Shown here piece by piece: positions 17,829 through 25,456 of a stretch of DNA of 33,478 nucleotides. The DNA is from UBA5314 sp039679855 (GTDB taxonomy: Bacteria > Bacillota > Syntrophomonadia > Syntrophomonadales > Syntrophomonadaceae): the NCBI GenBank assembly GCA_039679855.1, contig JBDKUE010000105.1:1-33478 (forward strand), given 5' to 3'. The notes under the pieces are model-generated. The model saw nothing but the letters and a program-made list of their open reading frames with translations, was not told the DNA's origin and did not search any database. How positions within the stretch are numbered: position 1 is the stretch's first letter; each line of letters begins with the position of its first letter. The translations under genes were made by a program, and so were the position numbers.

Positions 17829-19184
17829 TTAGGCTTGAACCCCTTGCTTGCTCTGAGCCAGGTAGAATGAGTACGCCAGGCTTATCAGCGGCAGGCTCCA
17901 TATATAGGCGGCGTAAGACAGGTAATCCCACACCCGCACGCCGATGACAGTGCTGATCAAAACGGCCATCAGGTTCCAGGGTACCAGGGCCGCGGCCAGT
18001 TGAACCGAATCGGCTACAACCCGGGAAAGATGGGATGCGTTAAACTGCTGGCTCCAGATGGGCCGCAGGCTGCTACCGCTTAAAACTACCGGCAGGGATT
18101 GATTGCAGGTCAGCACATCCAGCAGGATGCCAAAGCCCATGGCTCTCCAGGTGTAGGAGGGGAGGGAAGGCCTTGAACCCAATAGATTCTTAATATAGGG
18201 ATCTACCAGACCCGAGTCCATCAGGACTCCGTTAAAAGCTCCTATTTCGATCACAAACAGGGTCATGGGCAGCATGGCGATAAAACCGGTGGAGTGTAAA
18301 AATGCCGGACCGGGACCGCTATATCCTTTAAGCATATAAGACAGCAGGAGCTCCGGATTAACACCCTGAAGGAACACCGCCAATAAAATGCTGACCGCTA
18401 TTCCCCCCAGGAAGGCATTGCGAATCCTCATACGCAGACCGATACCGACGATAAGGACCAGTGGCGCCAGGAGCAGCACCGGACTGAGGGTGAAGTATTC
18501 GGCCAGGGATAGAATGTTTTCCACCTGTAAATTGGCTCCTTGCAGGGTCCAATCTATGGCCAGGAAGAAAACCAGGGCGGCAAGCAGCCCCATAATACCG
18601 GTAGGAAACAAAGCTTTAAAATGTTCGCGGGGGGTTATCCCGACGGCGGCAGCAAGCATGTTAAAGGTACCCGACAGGGGAGATGAGCGATCCCCTACTA
18701 CCGCACCCGACACCAGAGCGCCGGCCACCATGGGGACCGGGATGTTTAAGGCCTGAGCTATGCCTATTACCGGGATGCCAATAACGGAGAGCGTTCCCAG
18801 GGTCGTACCCAATAGCATTGAAGTTATCAAAGTGATGACAAAGGCCGAAGCTAAAAATAGCTTCGGGTAAATGGCTGCGATGCCGAAATCCATCAGAAAA
18901 GGTATTACTCCACAGGCCATCCAGGACGGTATCAATAAGCCGATCAAAGGGAGCAGCCATATGACATCCTCGATCTGCCGGATGCCTCTCAATGCCGAAG
19001 CTTTTAAGTCAGTCCACCTCATACCCCGGGAGTGGGCGATGCCCAGCAGAAACAGGAGCCCTGGGATGAAGCCTGCCGCAAAAGGCCAGTTCTTCCAGGC
19101 TGCAGTGCTTGAACCGGCACAAATCAGAACCAGCATGATAAATATCCAGGCTTTACGTGGAGTTATCGGCTTTTCGCGTTCCAT
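17829..19184 (-). CDS. nhaC: NhaC-family Na+/H+ antiporter
   Basis: This 451-residue integral membrane protein has about 10-12 hydrophobic segments. It belongs to the NhaC family, which exchanges sodium for protons or, in MleN-like members, couples this to lactate or malate. The family signature GDRSSPLSGTFN (residues 164-175) replaces the common GD(K/R)xSPxSDTTN, and SMLLGTTLGTLSVIG lies before it. The start is ATG 19184; the Shine-Dalgarno (GCAGGT) is weak. The gene is isolated: both flanks are inverted copies of the same repeat element (17450-17713 and 19294-19607). The substrate beyond Na+/H+ cannot be told. In a syntroph it would fit sodium or organic-acid homeostasis, but this is inference. 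Confidence 0.88.
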   Translation of the reverse strand: MEREKPITPRKAWIFIMLVLICAGSSTAAWKNWPFAAGFIPGLLFLLGIAHSRGMRWTDLKASALRGIRQIEDVIWLLPLIGLLIPSWMACGVIPFLMDFGIAAIYPKLFLASAFVITLITSMLLGTTLGTLSVIGIPVIGIAQALNIPVPMVAGALVSGAVVGDRSSPLSGTFNMLAAAVGITPREHFKALFPTGIMGLLAALVFFLAIDWTLQGANLQVENILSLAEYFTLSPVLLLAPLVLIVGIGLRMRIRNAFLGGIAVSILLAVFLQGVNPELLLSYMLKGYSGPGPAFLHSTGFIAMLPMTLFVIEIGAFNGVLMDSGLVDPYIKNLLGSRPSLPSYTWRAMGFGILLDVLTCNQSLPVVLSGSSLRPIWSQQFNASHLSRVVADSVQLAAALVPWNLMAVLISTVIGVRVWDYLSYAAYIWSLPLISLAYSFYLAQSKQGVQA

Positions 19185-19293
19185 CTATATACCTGCAACC
19201 TTCAAATATAATAGCTTAGTCTAGCATTTGGAATTAAAAACCACAAGCAGCAGTTGCCTGAATTGGCCGGGAATAATTATGAAAAGTTAGCCT
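19185..19293. other. Short upstream region of nhaC
   Basis: This 109-bp AT-rich stretch separates nhaC from repeat copy 2. A TATTAT on the minus strand near 19212 could be a -10 box for nhaC, but no convincing -35 is at the right distance. Nothing else is recognised. Confidence 0.3.
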
Positions 19294-19607
19294 AGTACTC
19301 TGTTAAACCTAATTCTATATATCATCGTCGAGGGAAATTTTTGTAGGACAAGGAGGGCTCGCAGCTCCTTGCCGTGCTAGCACCGGCGGCTCTCTGGCGT
19401 CCTGCCGCCGCCGCACTAGTTCGTCCATGAACGTCGCCGCATTAGCCCGTCCGTGGGCGTCTCACGGCTCCTTGCCGTCCTGGCACCGCCGTATTAGCCC
19501 ATCCATGGGCGTCATGAGTATTACTGGACGTATTGCGATTGACGACAACGCAGTCATGCGAAAATTTAACCGACGATGATATATAGAATTAGGTTTAACA
19601 GAGTACT
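19294..19607 (-). mobile_element. Non-autonomous inverted-repeat element, copy 2 (MITE-like)
   Basis: This 314-bp element has perfect 37-bp terminal inverted repeats (19294-19330 and 19571-19607; outer end AGTACTCTGTTAAACC, inner end CATCGTCG). It is the inverted counterpart of copy 1 with about 50 bp more in the middle. It carries no transposase; the small open frames inside are not genes. Its right end lies 40 bp from the promoter of the sigma-54 activator gene and its left end 110 bp from the nhaC start. Because AGTACT is itself palindromic, the exact boundary and target duplication (TA, GTAC or AGTACT) cannot be fixed. Confidence 0.85.
19370..19510 (-). repeat. Array of six small hairpins with GGA loops (copy 2)
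   Basis: Read on the minus strand, units at 19497-19510 (GCCC-ATGGAT-GGGC), 19473-19485 (TGCC-AGGAC-GGCA), 19445-19458 (GCCC-ACGGAC-GGGC), 19419-19432 (GTTC-ATGGAC-GAAC), 19396-19406 (GGC-AGGAC-GCC) and 19370-19382 (TGCT-AGCAC-GGCA) repeat every 23-29 bp. Stems vary but pair; the last has lost the GGA but keeps pairing through a T.G wobble. A 21-bp direct repeat (19441-19461 and 19493-19513, two mismatches) accounts for the extra length over copy 1. Confidence 0.75.
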
Positions 19608-19646
19608 CGAAACCAGCAGTAAAAATGTCCGCAGATACAATGGTTA

Positions 19647-19675
19647 TTGTAAATGCTGATGACAACCGCTATAAA
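19647..19675 (+). promoter_or_regulatory. Sigma-A-type promoter of the sigma-54 activator gene
   Basis: TTGTAA (19647-19652) and TATAAA (19670-19675) are separated by 17 nt, about 40 bp upstream of the ATG at 19717. The promoter starts 40 bp beyond the right end of repeat copy 2, so the element may influence it. Confidence 0.6.
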
Positions 19676-19716
19676 TTTAAATAGGAGCAGTAAAAGCATT
19701 TTAGGTGGTATGATTT

Positions 19717-21729
19717 ATGAAAGATAAAAGCAATACTGATGTCTACACTGCCTGGCAGGCCTTAATAAATGAAAAGACCATTGCTGATGACCGGGTTAGA
19801 ACCGATATTGTGCAGTCCTGGTTGAGAAGCAAATTGGTTGACCCTTTCTCCAAACACCGCCACCAGCTGCCCAACCGCCTGCTGCAGAGCAAACTGGCAG
19901 AAAATGTGCATCTCATTTCCCTGGCCAAACCAGTGATCAAGGAGCTAAGTGAGATTGAGGGCCTTGATTTTGCGGCTTTATCCGACCCCGACGCTTACAT
20001 CGTCGATATAGCAGGTAAAAGCGAATACTACGAGCTTTTGGGCCTTCGTTATCAGGAGCAGGATGTGGGTACCAATGCCATTGGAACGGCCCTGGTCTTA
20101 GACCGGCCGGTTGAAGTAAAGGGCAGCGAGCATTACCGGCAGGTCTATCACACGACCAGCGGAGCGGCTGTACCGGTGCATAACCGGGAATCTATAGTCG
20201 GAGTGCTGGCTGCCTATTGTATGTCCGGCCCTCTTCCGGCAGGAATTATCCAGGCCCTGAAGCTGGGTGTAAAGCTGATCGAAAATCAGTTTCAATACAA
20301 GGCGGAGCAATCGCAGATAACGCATATTTATCATAACACCTGTTCTTCCATCATCGACTTTTTCCATGATGGGTTTTTTGTGGTGGATGCCCAGGACAAC
20401 CTGATCAATGTCAACCAGAGCTGCTGTCAGATGCTGGGTGTGGCCGACCGGGAATCGCTGATCGGAGAATACCTGGGCAATCTGCTGGCCGACGACAGCT
20501 CGGTTCTGGCCAACCTTTTGTCCAGTGATCCCAACCAATTTGTCAACAAATTCTCGTTGAAGGGCCCGGCGGGCATTATACCCTGTTCGCTGGTGCGCCG
20601 GCGCATCACCCGCAATCCGGACGGTTCGCAGCAGACAGTGCTGGGCTTTGTCATAGAGGGTAAAGATGTGGATCCCCAAGAACACTCGGCCTTCTCCGGA
20701 GCTTATGGAGAAGATACATCCAGTATAGATAATTTGATTGGACACAGCGAAAAATGGAATGAGATAAAAAAGCTGGTCTTGAGGGCGGCCCGGGTGTCCT
20801 CAAGTGTATTGATTGAGGGGGAAAGCGGAACCGGTAAGGAGTTGGTGGCCCGGGCCATTCACGAAGAAAGCGGACTAAAGGGACCATTTGTGGCCATCAA
20901 TTGCGGAGCCATCCCCAAGGAACTGCTGCAGAGCGAATTGTTTGGCTATGAAGAAGGAGCCTTCACCGGTGCCCGCAAAGGAGGAGGCATAGGGAAGCTG
21001 GAATTGGGGGACGGCGGAACCGTATTCCTGGATGAGATTGGTGAAATGCCTTTTGATATGCAGGTAAACCTGCTCCGTTTCCTGCAGGATAAGATGGTTA
21101 CCAGGATTGGCAGCTCGGTTTCAAAAAAGGTCGATGTAAGGATCATAGCGGCCACTAATCGCAGGCTGAAAAATGAAGTAAGCATGGGGCGCTTTCGGGA
21201 GGACCTCTATTATAGACTGAACGTGATAGGCATCGAACTGCCTCCGCTCCGGGAGCGGGAGCTGGATATTCCCCCCATAACCCGTTATTTTATTCAAACC
21301 ATATGCCGCGGGTTCAAACGGGACGTGGTTTCAATTAGCGACGCGGCCATGCATATGCTCTGCGCTTACCGCTGGCCGGGAAACGTCCGGGAACTGCGTA
21401 ATGTCATAGAAAACGCCATCGTTTTTACCGAGGGGAATGTAATCACCGAAGACCTACTGCCTTCCTACCTGCGCGAGAACTTGTCTGTGCCCCCGCCGCC
21501 TTTACCGGAAACCAGGGACACGGCGGTTCCCGCTGATCAGGAACTGCGCGGTCTGACTATTGAGGAAGCGCGCAAGAAGAATCAGAAAACGGCCGCCGAA
21601 CAGGAGCGCAACGAGATACTGCAACTGCTCGACCAGTACAGTGGAAACGTCAGCCAGGTTGCCCGGCATATGGGGATTTCCCGCAACACCATCTATCGCA
21701 AAATGAAAAACTACAAGATAGAAGTTTAG
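19717..21729 (+). CDS. AcoR-like sigma-54-dependent transcriptional activator
   Basis: This 670-residue enhancer-binding protein activates RNA polymerase containing sigma-54. An AcoR-type GAF region (about 70-190, VGTNAIGTALVLDRPVEVKG) and a PAS domain (about 208-315) form the sensor. The AAA+ domain has Walker A GESGTGKE (368-375), the sigma-54 contact loop GAFTGA (414-419), Walker B GTVFLDEIG (434-442) and GRFREDLYYRLNV. A Fis-type helix-turn-helix is at about 642-665 (GNVSQVARHMGISRNTIYRKM). There is no receiver domain, so activation is probably by ligand. The start has AGGTGG upstream. The gene ends before a terminator and lies directly upstream of a sigma-54 promoter driving the beta-oxidation operon, which is its likely target. 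The effector (perhaps a fatty acid or CoA thioester) is inferred only. Confidence 0.95.
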   Translation: MKDKSNTDVYTAWQALINEKTIADDRVRTDIVQSWLRSKLVDPFSKHRHQLPNRLLQSKLAENVHLISLAKPVIKELSEIEGLDFAALSDPDAYIVDIAGKSEYYELLGLRYQEQDVGTNAIGTALVLDRPVEVKGSEHYRQVYHTTSGAAVPVHNRESIVGVLAAYCMSGPLPAGIIQALKLGVKLIENQFQYKAEQSQITHIYHNTCSSIIDFFHDGFFVVDAQDNLINVNQSCCQMLGVADRESLIGEYLGNLLADDSSVLANLLSSDPNQFVNKFSLKGPAGIIPCSLVRRRITRNPDGSQQTVLGFVIEGKDVDPQEHSAFSGAYGEDTSSIDNLIGHSEKWNEIKKLVLRAARVSSSVLIEGESGTGKELVARAIHEESGLKGPFVAINCGAIPKELLQSELFGYEEGAFTGARKGGGIGKLELGDGGTVFLDEIGEMPFDMQVNLLRFLQDKMVTRIGSSVSKKVDVRIIAATNRRLKNEVSMGRFREDLYYRLNVIGIELPPLRERELDIPPITRYFIQTICRGFKRDVVSISDAAMHMLCAYRWPGNVRELRNVIENAIVFTEGNVITEDLLPSYLRENLSVPPPPLPETRDTAVPADQELRGLTIEEARKKNQKTAAEQERNEILQLLDQYSGNVSQVARHMGISRNTIYRKMKNYKIEV

Positions 21730-21845
21730 ACTGATCCTGGCCAGGGCAGCTCGTCGAAGTAGGTTGGGTGATTCAATGCCGGAAGGCTAAAGATATTGTG
21801 ATACCGGCTGAAGCCAGATAACGGATTTGTCACGACCTGTAATGA

Positions 21846-21896
21846 AGTGTAACTAAAGATACAATTGGGTGCAGCAAAGTTACAACTAAGGACACT
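21846..21896 (+). promoter_or_regulatory. Candidate upstream activator sequences for the sigma-54 activator
   Basis: The 12-mer AACTAAAGATAC (21851-21862) recurs as AACTAAGGACAC (21884-21895), offset 33 bp, about three helical turns. In addition TGTAACT and AGTTACA form a 7-bp dyad across the region, and TGTAAC-taaa-GATACA is a near-dyad. It lies about 100-150 bp upstream of the -24/-12 promoter, the usual enhancer position. Confidence 0.45.
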
Positions 21897-21943
21897 TTTA
21901 ATGATTTTTCATTAACCGCGTCATGATACTGATGAACCCTGAA

Positions 21944-21976
21944 GGGACCGCTTGTTTAGCGGCCTCTTTTTATTTT
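21944..21976 (+). terminator. Terminator of the sigma-54 activator gene
   Basis: A CCGCT/AGCGG stem (21948-21952 with 21958-21962) with flanking AGG/CCT is followed by a T-rich run (21967-21975). It lies between the candidate activator sites and the sigma-54 promoter, insulating the operon from read-through. Confidence 0.65.
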
Positions 21977-21994
21977 CTGGTCCTGTCTGATAAG

Positions 21995-22011
21995 TTGGCA
22001 CACTTATTGCC
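21995..22011 (+). promoter_or_regulatory. Sigma-54 (-24/-12) promoter of the beta-oxidation operon
   Basis: TTGGCACacttaTTGCc matches the TGGCAC-N5-TTGC consensus, with GG at 21997-21998 and GC at 22009-22010, exactly 12 nt apart. Transcription should begin near 22022, about 100 nt before the preferred start codon at 22125. The adjacent activator gene supports it. Confidence 0.85.
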
Positions 22012-22124
22012 TTATATAAGGACAAATTAAAAATATCAGTAACGCGGATAAAGAAACGAGGGAGGCGATGGATAAAACAAAAGGAGCACTTTTGACAGCC
22101 TTACTATTAGAAAGGACGGATAAC

Positions 22125-23486
22125 ATGAGTTTTATGGAAGAGTACAAACAGAAATTGATCACCTCGGAAAAAGCCGCCAGTCTGGTTAAATCCGGTGATT
22201 TAGTGGCCTATGGCCATTTCGGATTATTTCCGGCTGCCTTTGATAAAGCCCTGGGACAAAGAGCCAGCGAAGAAGATCTTGTAAACGTAACCATCGATGT
22301 CGCATCATCGGTAAGGTTTCCCGAGGTTGTAAAAAATGATCCGGATATGAAAACCTTTACCTATTACAGCAATCATTTTAATGGTATGGATCGTAAACTG
22401 GGCGATATGAACCGCGTTGCCTATGTACCCACCTCATATCACGAACTGCAGAAAATTCGTTGGGATGCGGACCAGGCTTTTGACAGAAAAAATGTAATGT
22501 GCCTCACAACCAGTCCCATGGATTCTCATGGCAATTTCAATTTTGGTATAGCCGCTTCCAATACCTATGCAACTCTTAAAAATACTGCTTTGATCATAGT
22601 TGAAGTAAATGAGAAAAACCCCTATTGCATGGGCGGGGCTATGGAATGCATCAATATCAGAGATGTGGACTATATTATTGAAACTGACGAACCGGTATTT
22701 ACTATGCCTCCCGCTGGCGAACCAACTGAAACCGAGAAGCAGATTGCCGCTCATATTATGCCCATGATTCCCAACCGGGCCTGTTTGCAGCTGGGAATTG
22801 GCGGAGTGCCCAATACTATCGGTGCATTAATAGCCCAATCCGATATAAAAGATCTGGGTATAAACACGGAGATGTTCTGCGACGCCATGGTGGACATGTA
22901 TGAAGCCGGCAAGATTACCAACAAGTATAAAACCAGGGATGTAGGCCGGAGCAGCTTTACCTTCTGTTTCGGCAACAAGAAGACCCATGAATTTTTGCAT
23001 AAAAACCCCCAGGTCGCAGCTTATGACTGCGATTATACCAACAATCCCAAGAATATTGCGCTTGAGGATAATGTAATCTCCATTAACAACATTATAGAAG
23101 TAGATCTCTTTTCCCAGGTTTGTTCAGAATCCAACGGGATCAGGCAGATTTCAGGCACCGGAGGTTCACTCGATTTTCACATTGGTGCCTGGGAATCCAA
23201 AGGCGGCAAGGGCATCCTGGCTTTCAACTCAACTTACACCGATAAACAGGGCAAGGTTCGCTCCCGTATTAATCCCTGCCTGCCCCCCGGGGCCATAGTG
23301 ACGGTTCCGCGGGTGCTGGTCAACTACCTGGTAACCGAGTATGGTGCAGTTAATATGAGGGGTCGTTCGGTTTGGGGCATGGCTGAAGGGGTAATAAGTA
23401 TTGCCCACCCGGATTTCCGCGATGATCTGATCAAGGCGGCCCGGGAAATGAAAATCTGGTCCCCGACCAACCGGATCCCTTACTAG
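22125..23486 (+). CDS. Acyl-CoA:acetate/4-hydroxybutyrate CoA-transferase family protein
   Basis: This enzyme moves CoA between short-chain acyl-CoA and carboxylates, probably activating butyrate with acetyl-CoA. It is 453 aa from ATG 22125 (MSFMEEYKQ). AAAGGA precedes that codon, and family members begin about there; the longer frame from 22068 adds 19 unrelated residues and has GGAGG only 2 nt before its ATG. Motifs include LVKSGDLVAYGHF, the CoA-binding GIGGVPNTIG (224-233) and INTEMF, where Glu249 is the likely catalytic glutamate. A GTGGSLDF loop lies in the C-terminal half. It is the first gene after the sigma-54 promoter and 53 nt before the acyl-CoA dehydrogenase. The exact carboxylate specificity cannot be read from sequence. 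Confidence 0.92.
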   Translation: MSFMEEYKQKLITSEKAASLVKSGDLVAYGHFGLFPAAFDKALGQRASEEDLVNVTIDVASSVRFPEVVKNDPDMKTFTYYSNHFNGMDRKLGDMNRVAYVPTSYHELQKIRWDADQAFDRKNVMCLTTSPMDSHGNFNFGIAASNTYATLKNTALIIVEVNEKNPYCMGGAMECINIRDVDYIIETDEPVFTMPPAGEPTETEKQIAAHIMPMIPNRACLQLGIGGVPNTIGALIAQSDIKDLGINTEMFCDAMVDMYEAGKITNKYKTRDVGRSSFTFCFGNKKTHEFLHKNPQVAAYDCDYTNNPKNIALEDNVISINNIIEVDLFSQVCSESNGIRQISGTGGSLDFHIGAWESKGGKGILAFNSTYTDKQGKVRSRINPCLPPGAIVTVPRVLVNYLVTEYGAVNMRGRSVWGMAEGVISIAHPDFRDDLIKAAREMKIWSPTNRIPY

Positions 23487-23539
23487 AACCGGTTTTTCCA
23501 AGTGTAAAAAGACAATGACAGATAATGGAGGGATAAATA

Positions 23540-25387
23540 GTGGCTTCGAATTTTGCATATAAGAACACCCGTGATTTCAAGTTTATCCTAAAGGAATGGC
23601 TTCCCTTGGATAAGGTACTGGCCTATGACCGCTACCGTGAAAACTACGCGGTGGATGATGTGGATATGATCCTGGACACGGTCCTGAAGATGACCAAGGA
23701 TGTGGTTGAACCTACTTCAGATGATGGGGAAATCAATCCCATCAAGTTTGAAAACGGCCAGGTTATAATTTCGCCTACGGTTCCCCCGGTATATAAAAAG
23801 CTCATCTCCGAGGGCTGGGGCTGCAGCAACAACGATACCAGCGAAGGCGCGGTGGTTCTGCCCCAGGTGATGATGTTCCCCCTGTGGGAAATGTTCTCGG
23901 CTGCCAACCCGGCCTTTGTGCCGCCTTTCCTGGCCATGGCCCAGGGCTCTTCCATGCTTATCAATGAGCTGGCCCCGGAAGATATCAAACAGAAGTTTTT
24001 GCCCAAGATGTTCTCAGGTGACTACACTGGCACCATGTGTTTAACTGAACCCCAGGCCGGCTCCGACGTCGGGGAAATCAACAGCAAGGCTTATCCGACC
24101 GACGATCCCCGGGTCTACAAGATCAAAGGGCAGAAGATCTTTATCAGCAACGGCGACAACAACTTTGCAGAGAACATCGTCCATCTCTTCCTGGCCCGGG
24201 TGGATGGGGCTAAAGCAGGAACCGGTGGGATATCCCTGTTTGTAGTTCCCAAGTACTGGATAAATGACGACGGCAGCCAGGTGTTTAATGACGTGGCTGC
24301 CACCGGAATCGAGCATAAGATGGGCATGCACGGCAACCCCACGGTTTCGTTGAGTTTTGGCGACAACGACCAGTGCCGGGGCTATTTGCTGGGCCAGAAC
24401 CCCCTGGAGCACGAAGGTAAAGGCAACGGCATGGCTTTGATGTTCAAGATGATGAACGAAGAGCGTCTGGTCTGCGGGATACTGTCTATCAGCGTGATCG
24501 CCAACGCCTACCACAATGCCTATGAATACGCTTGCGCCCGGGTGCAGGGAACCCCCTTTACCAACCCCAAAAAGGGCCGGGTTCCCATCATAGAGCACGA
24601 GGATATTAAACGGGCCCTGTTGAGATGCAAGGCCATAACCGAGGCCTGCCGGGCCATAACCTACAAAGGCTATTTCAACATCGACGTCAACCACTGGGAT
24701 CCGGATCCCGAGGAGAGAAAGAAAGCCGACGATGAGTTGGCGGTCATGATTCCTCTGGCCAAAGCCTACTGCAGTGAAATATCCTGGGACCTGGTGGGGA
24801 CCGAAGCCCTGCAGATCTACGGCGGCTACGGATATATCTCCGATTATCCCTGTGAGAAGCTGGCCAGGGACACCAAGATCAACACCCTCTATGAAGGAAC
24901 CACCTATATTCAGGCCATGGACCTGGTGGGCCGCAAGTGGGGCATGGAAAAAGGCACCGTATTTGCCCGCTGGATGCAGAGCAATAAGGACTTCTATCAG
25001 GCCAACAAAGACGTGGCCGGCTTTGAAAAGGAATTCGCCCAGCTGGGCCGGGCCATCAGCGCCTATGAGGAGATTCAGGCGACCATGGCCGGCTTTGCCA
25101 AAGACAGCGAAAAGCTGGGTCTTATACCCACTTTCGCTAAACGGATTCTTATGGCCACCGCAGAAATGTTAGGGGGCAGGCTGCTCCTGGAGCAGGCCTT
25201 GCTTGCTAACCAAAAGGCTCAAGAAATTGGACGAGCCCATTATGACTACAAGTTCTACCAGGGCAAGATTCTCTCAGCCCGCTACTACCTTTTGAACGAA
25301 GTTCCCCATGTAGCCAACCTGGCTGAAATAATTAAACTCGCTGATACTTCGGTTCTGACCATAGACAGCGATTGCTTTGAATACTAA
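23540..25387 (+). CDS. Long-form (about 600 aa) acyl-CoA dehydrogenase
   Basis: This FAD enzyme oxidises acyl-CoA to trans-2-enoyl-CoA. It is 615 aa, about 230 longer than classic short-chain enzymes, with an N-terminal helical extension and a C-terminal domain after about residue 470, as in the DmdC/AcdC-like branch. CLTEPQAGSDVG is the FAD/substrate loop, EALQIYGGYGYI and TLYEGTTYIQAMDLVGRK lie in the C-terminal helical domain, and Glu452 is the likely catalytic base. The start is GTG 23540 with GGAGG 8 nt upstream. It is second in the operon; a strong hairpin (25398-25427) separates it from the next dehydrogenase. In this setting butyryl-CoA is a likely substrate (inference). Confidence 0.93.
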   Translation: MASNFAYKNTRDFKFILKEWLPLDKVLAYDRYRENYAVDDVDMILDTVLKMTKDVVEPTSDDGEINPIKFENGQVIISPTVPPVYKKLISEGWGCSNNDTSEGAVVLPQVMMFPLWEMFSAANPAFVPPFLAMAQGSSMLINELAPEDIKQKFLPKMFSGDYTGTMCLTEPQAGSDVGEINSKAYPTDDPRVYKIKGQKIFISNGDNNFAENIVHLFLARVDGAKAGTGGISLFVVPKYWINDDGSQVFNDVAATGIEHKMGMHGNPTVSLSFGDNDQCRGYLLGQNPLEHEGKGNGMALMFKMMNEERLVCGILSISVIANAYHNAYEYACARVQGTPFTNPKKGRVPIIEHEDIKRALLRCKAITEACRAITYKGYFNIDVNHWDPDPEERKKADDELAVMIPLAKAYCSEISWDLVGTEALQIYGGYGYISDYPCEKLARDTKINTLYEGTTYIQAMDLVGRKWGMEKGTVFARWMQSNKDFYQANKDVAGFEKEFAQLGRAISAYEEIQATMAGFAKDSEKLGLIPTFAKRILMATAEMLGGRLLLEQALLANQKAQEIGRAHYDYKFYQGKILSARYYLLNEVPHVANLAEIIKLADTSVLTIDSDCFEY

Positions 25388-25397
25388 TTATCCGGGT

Positions 25398-25427
25398 CGG
25401 GGAGAACGCTTTGCAGCGTTTTCCCCG
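25398..25427 (+). other. Intercistronic hairpin between the two acyl-CoA dehydrogenase genes
   Basis: A 13-bp stem (25398-25410 with 25415-25427, one G.U pair) closes a TTGC tetraloop. No T-run follows, so it is more likely an mRNA processing or stabilising element than a terminator; the next ribosome site starts 15 nt later. Confidence 0.6.
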
Positions 25428-25456
25428 GTCACCAATCATGAAAGGAGAAATCCACC

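Larger units (their letters stand above)
21730..22124. other. Regulatory region of the beta-oxidation operon
   Basis: This 395-bp gap contains, in order, candidate activator sites (21846-21896), the terminator of the activator gene (21944-21976) and a sigma-54 promoter (21995-22011). The 5' leader follows, with two possible start regions for the CoA transferase. I see no gene in 21730-21845. Confidence 0.6.

Noticed and set aside
19462..19665. 67-codon minus-strand frame crossing the end of repeat copy 2
   Set aside because: It reads through the hairpin array and terminal repeat and has no coding character; a by-product of the repeat.
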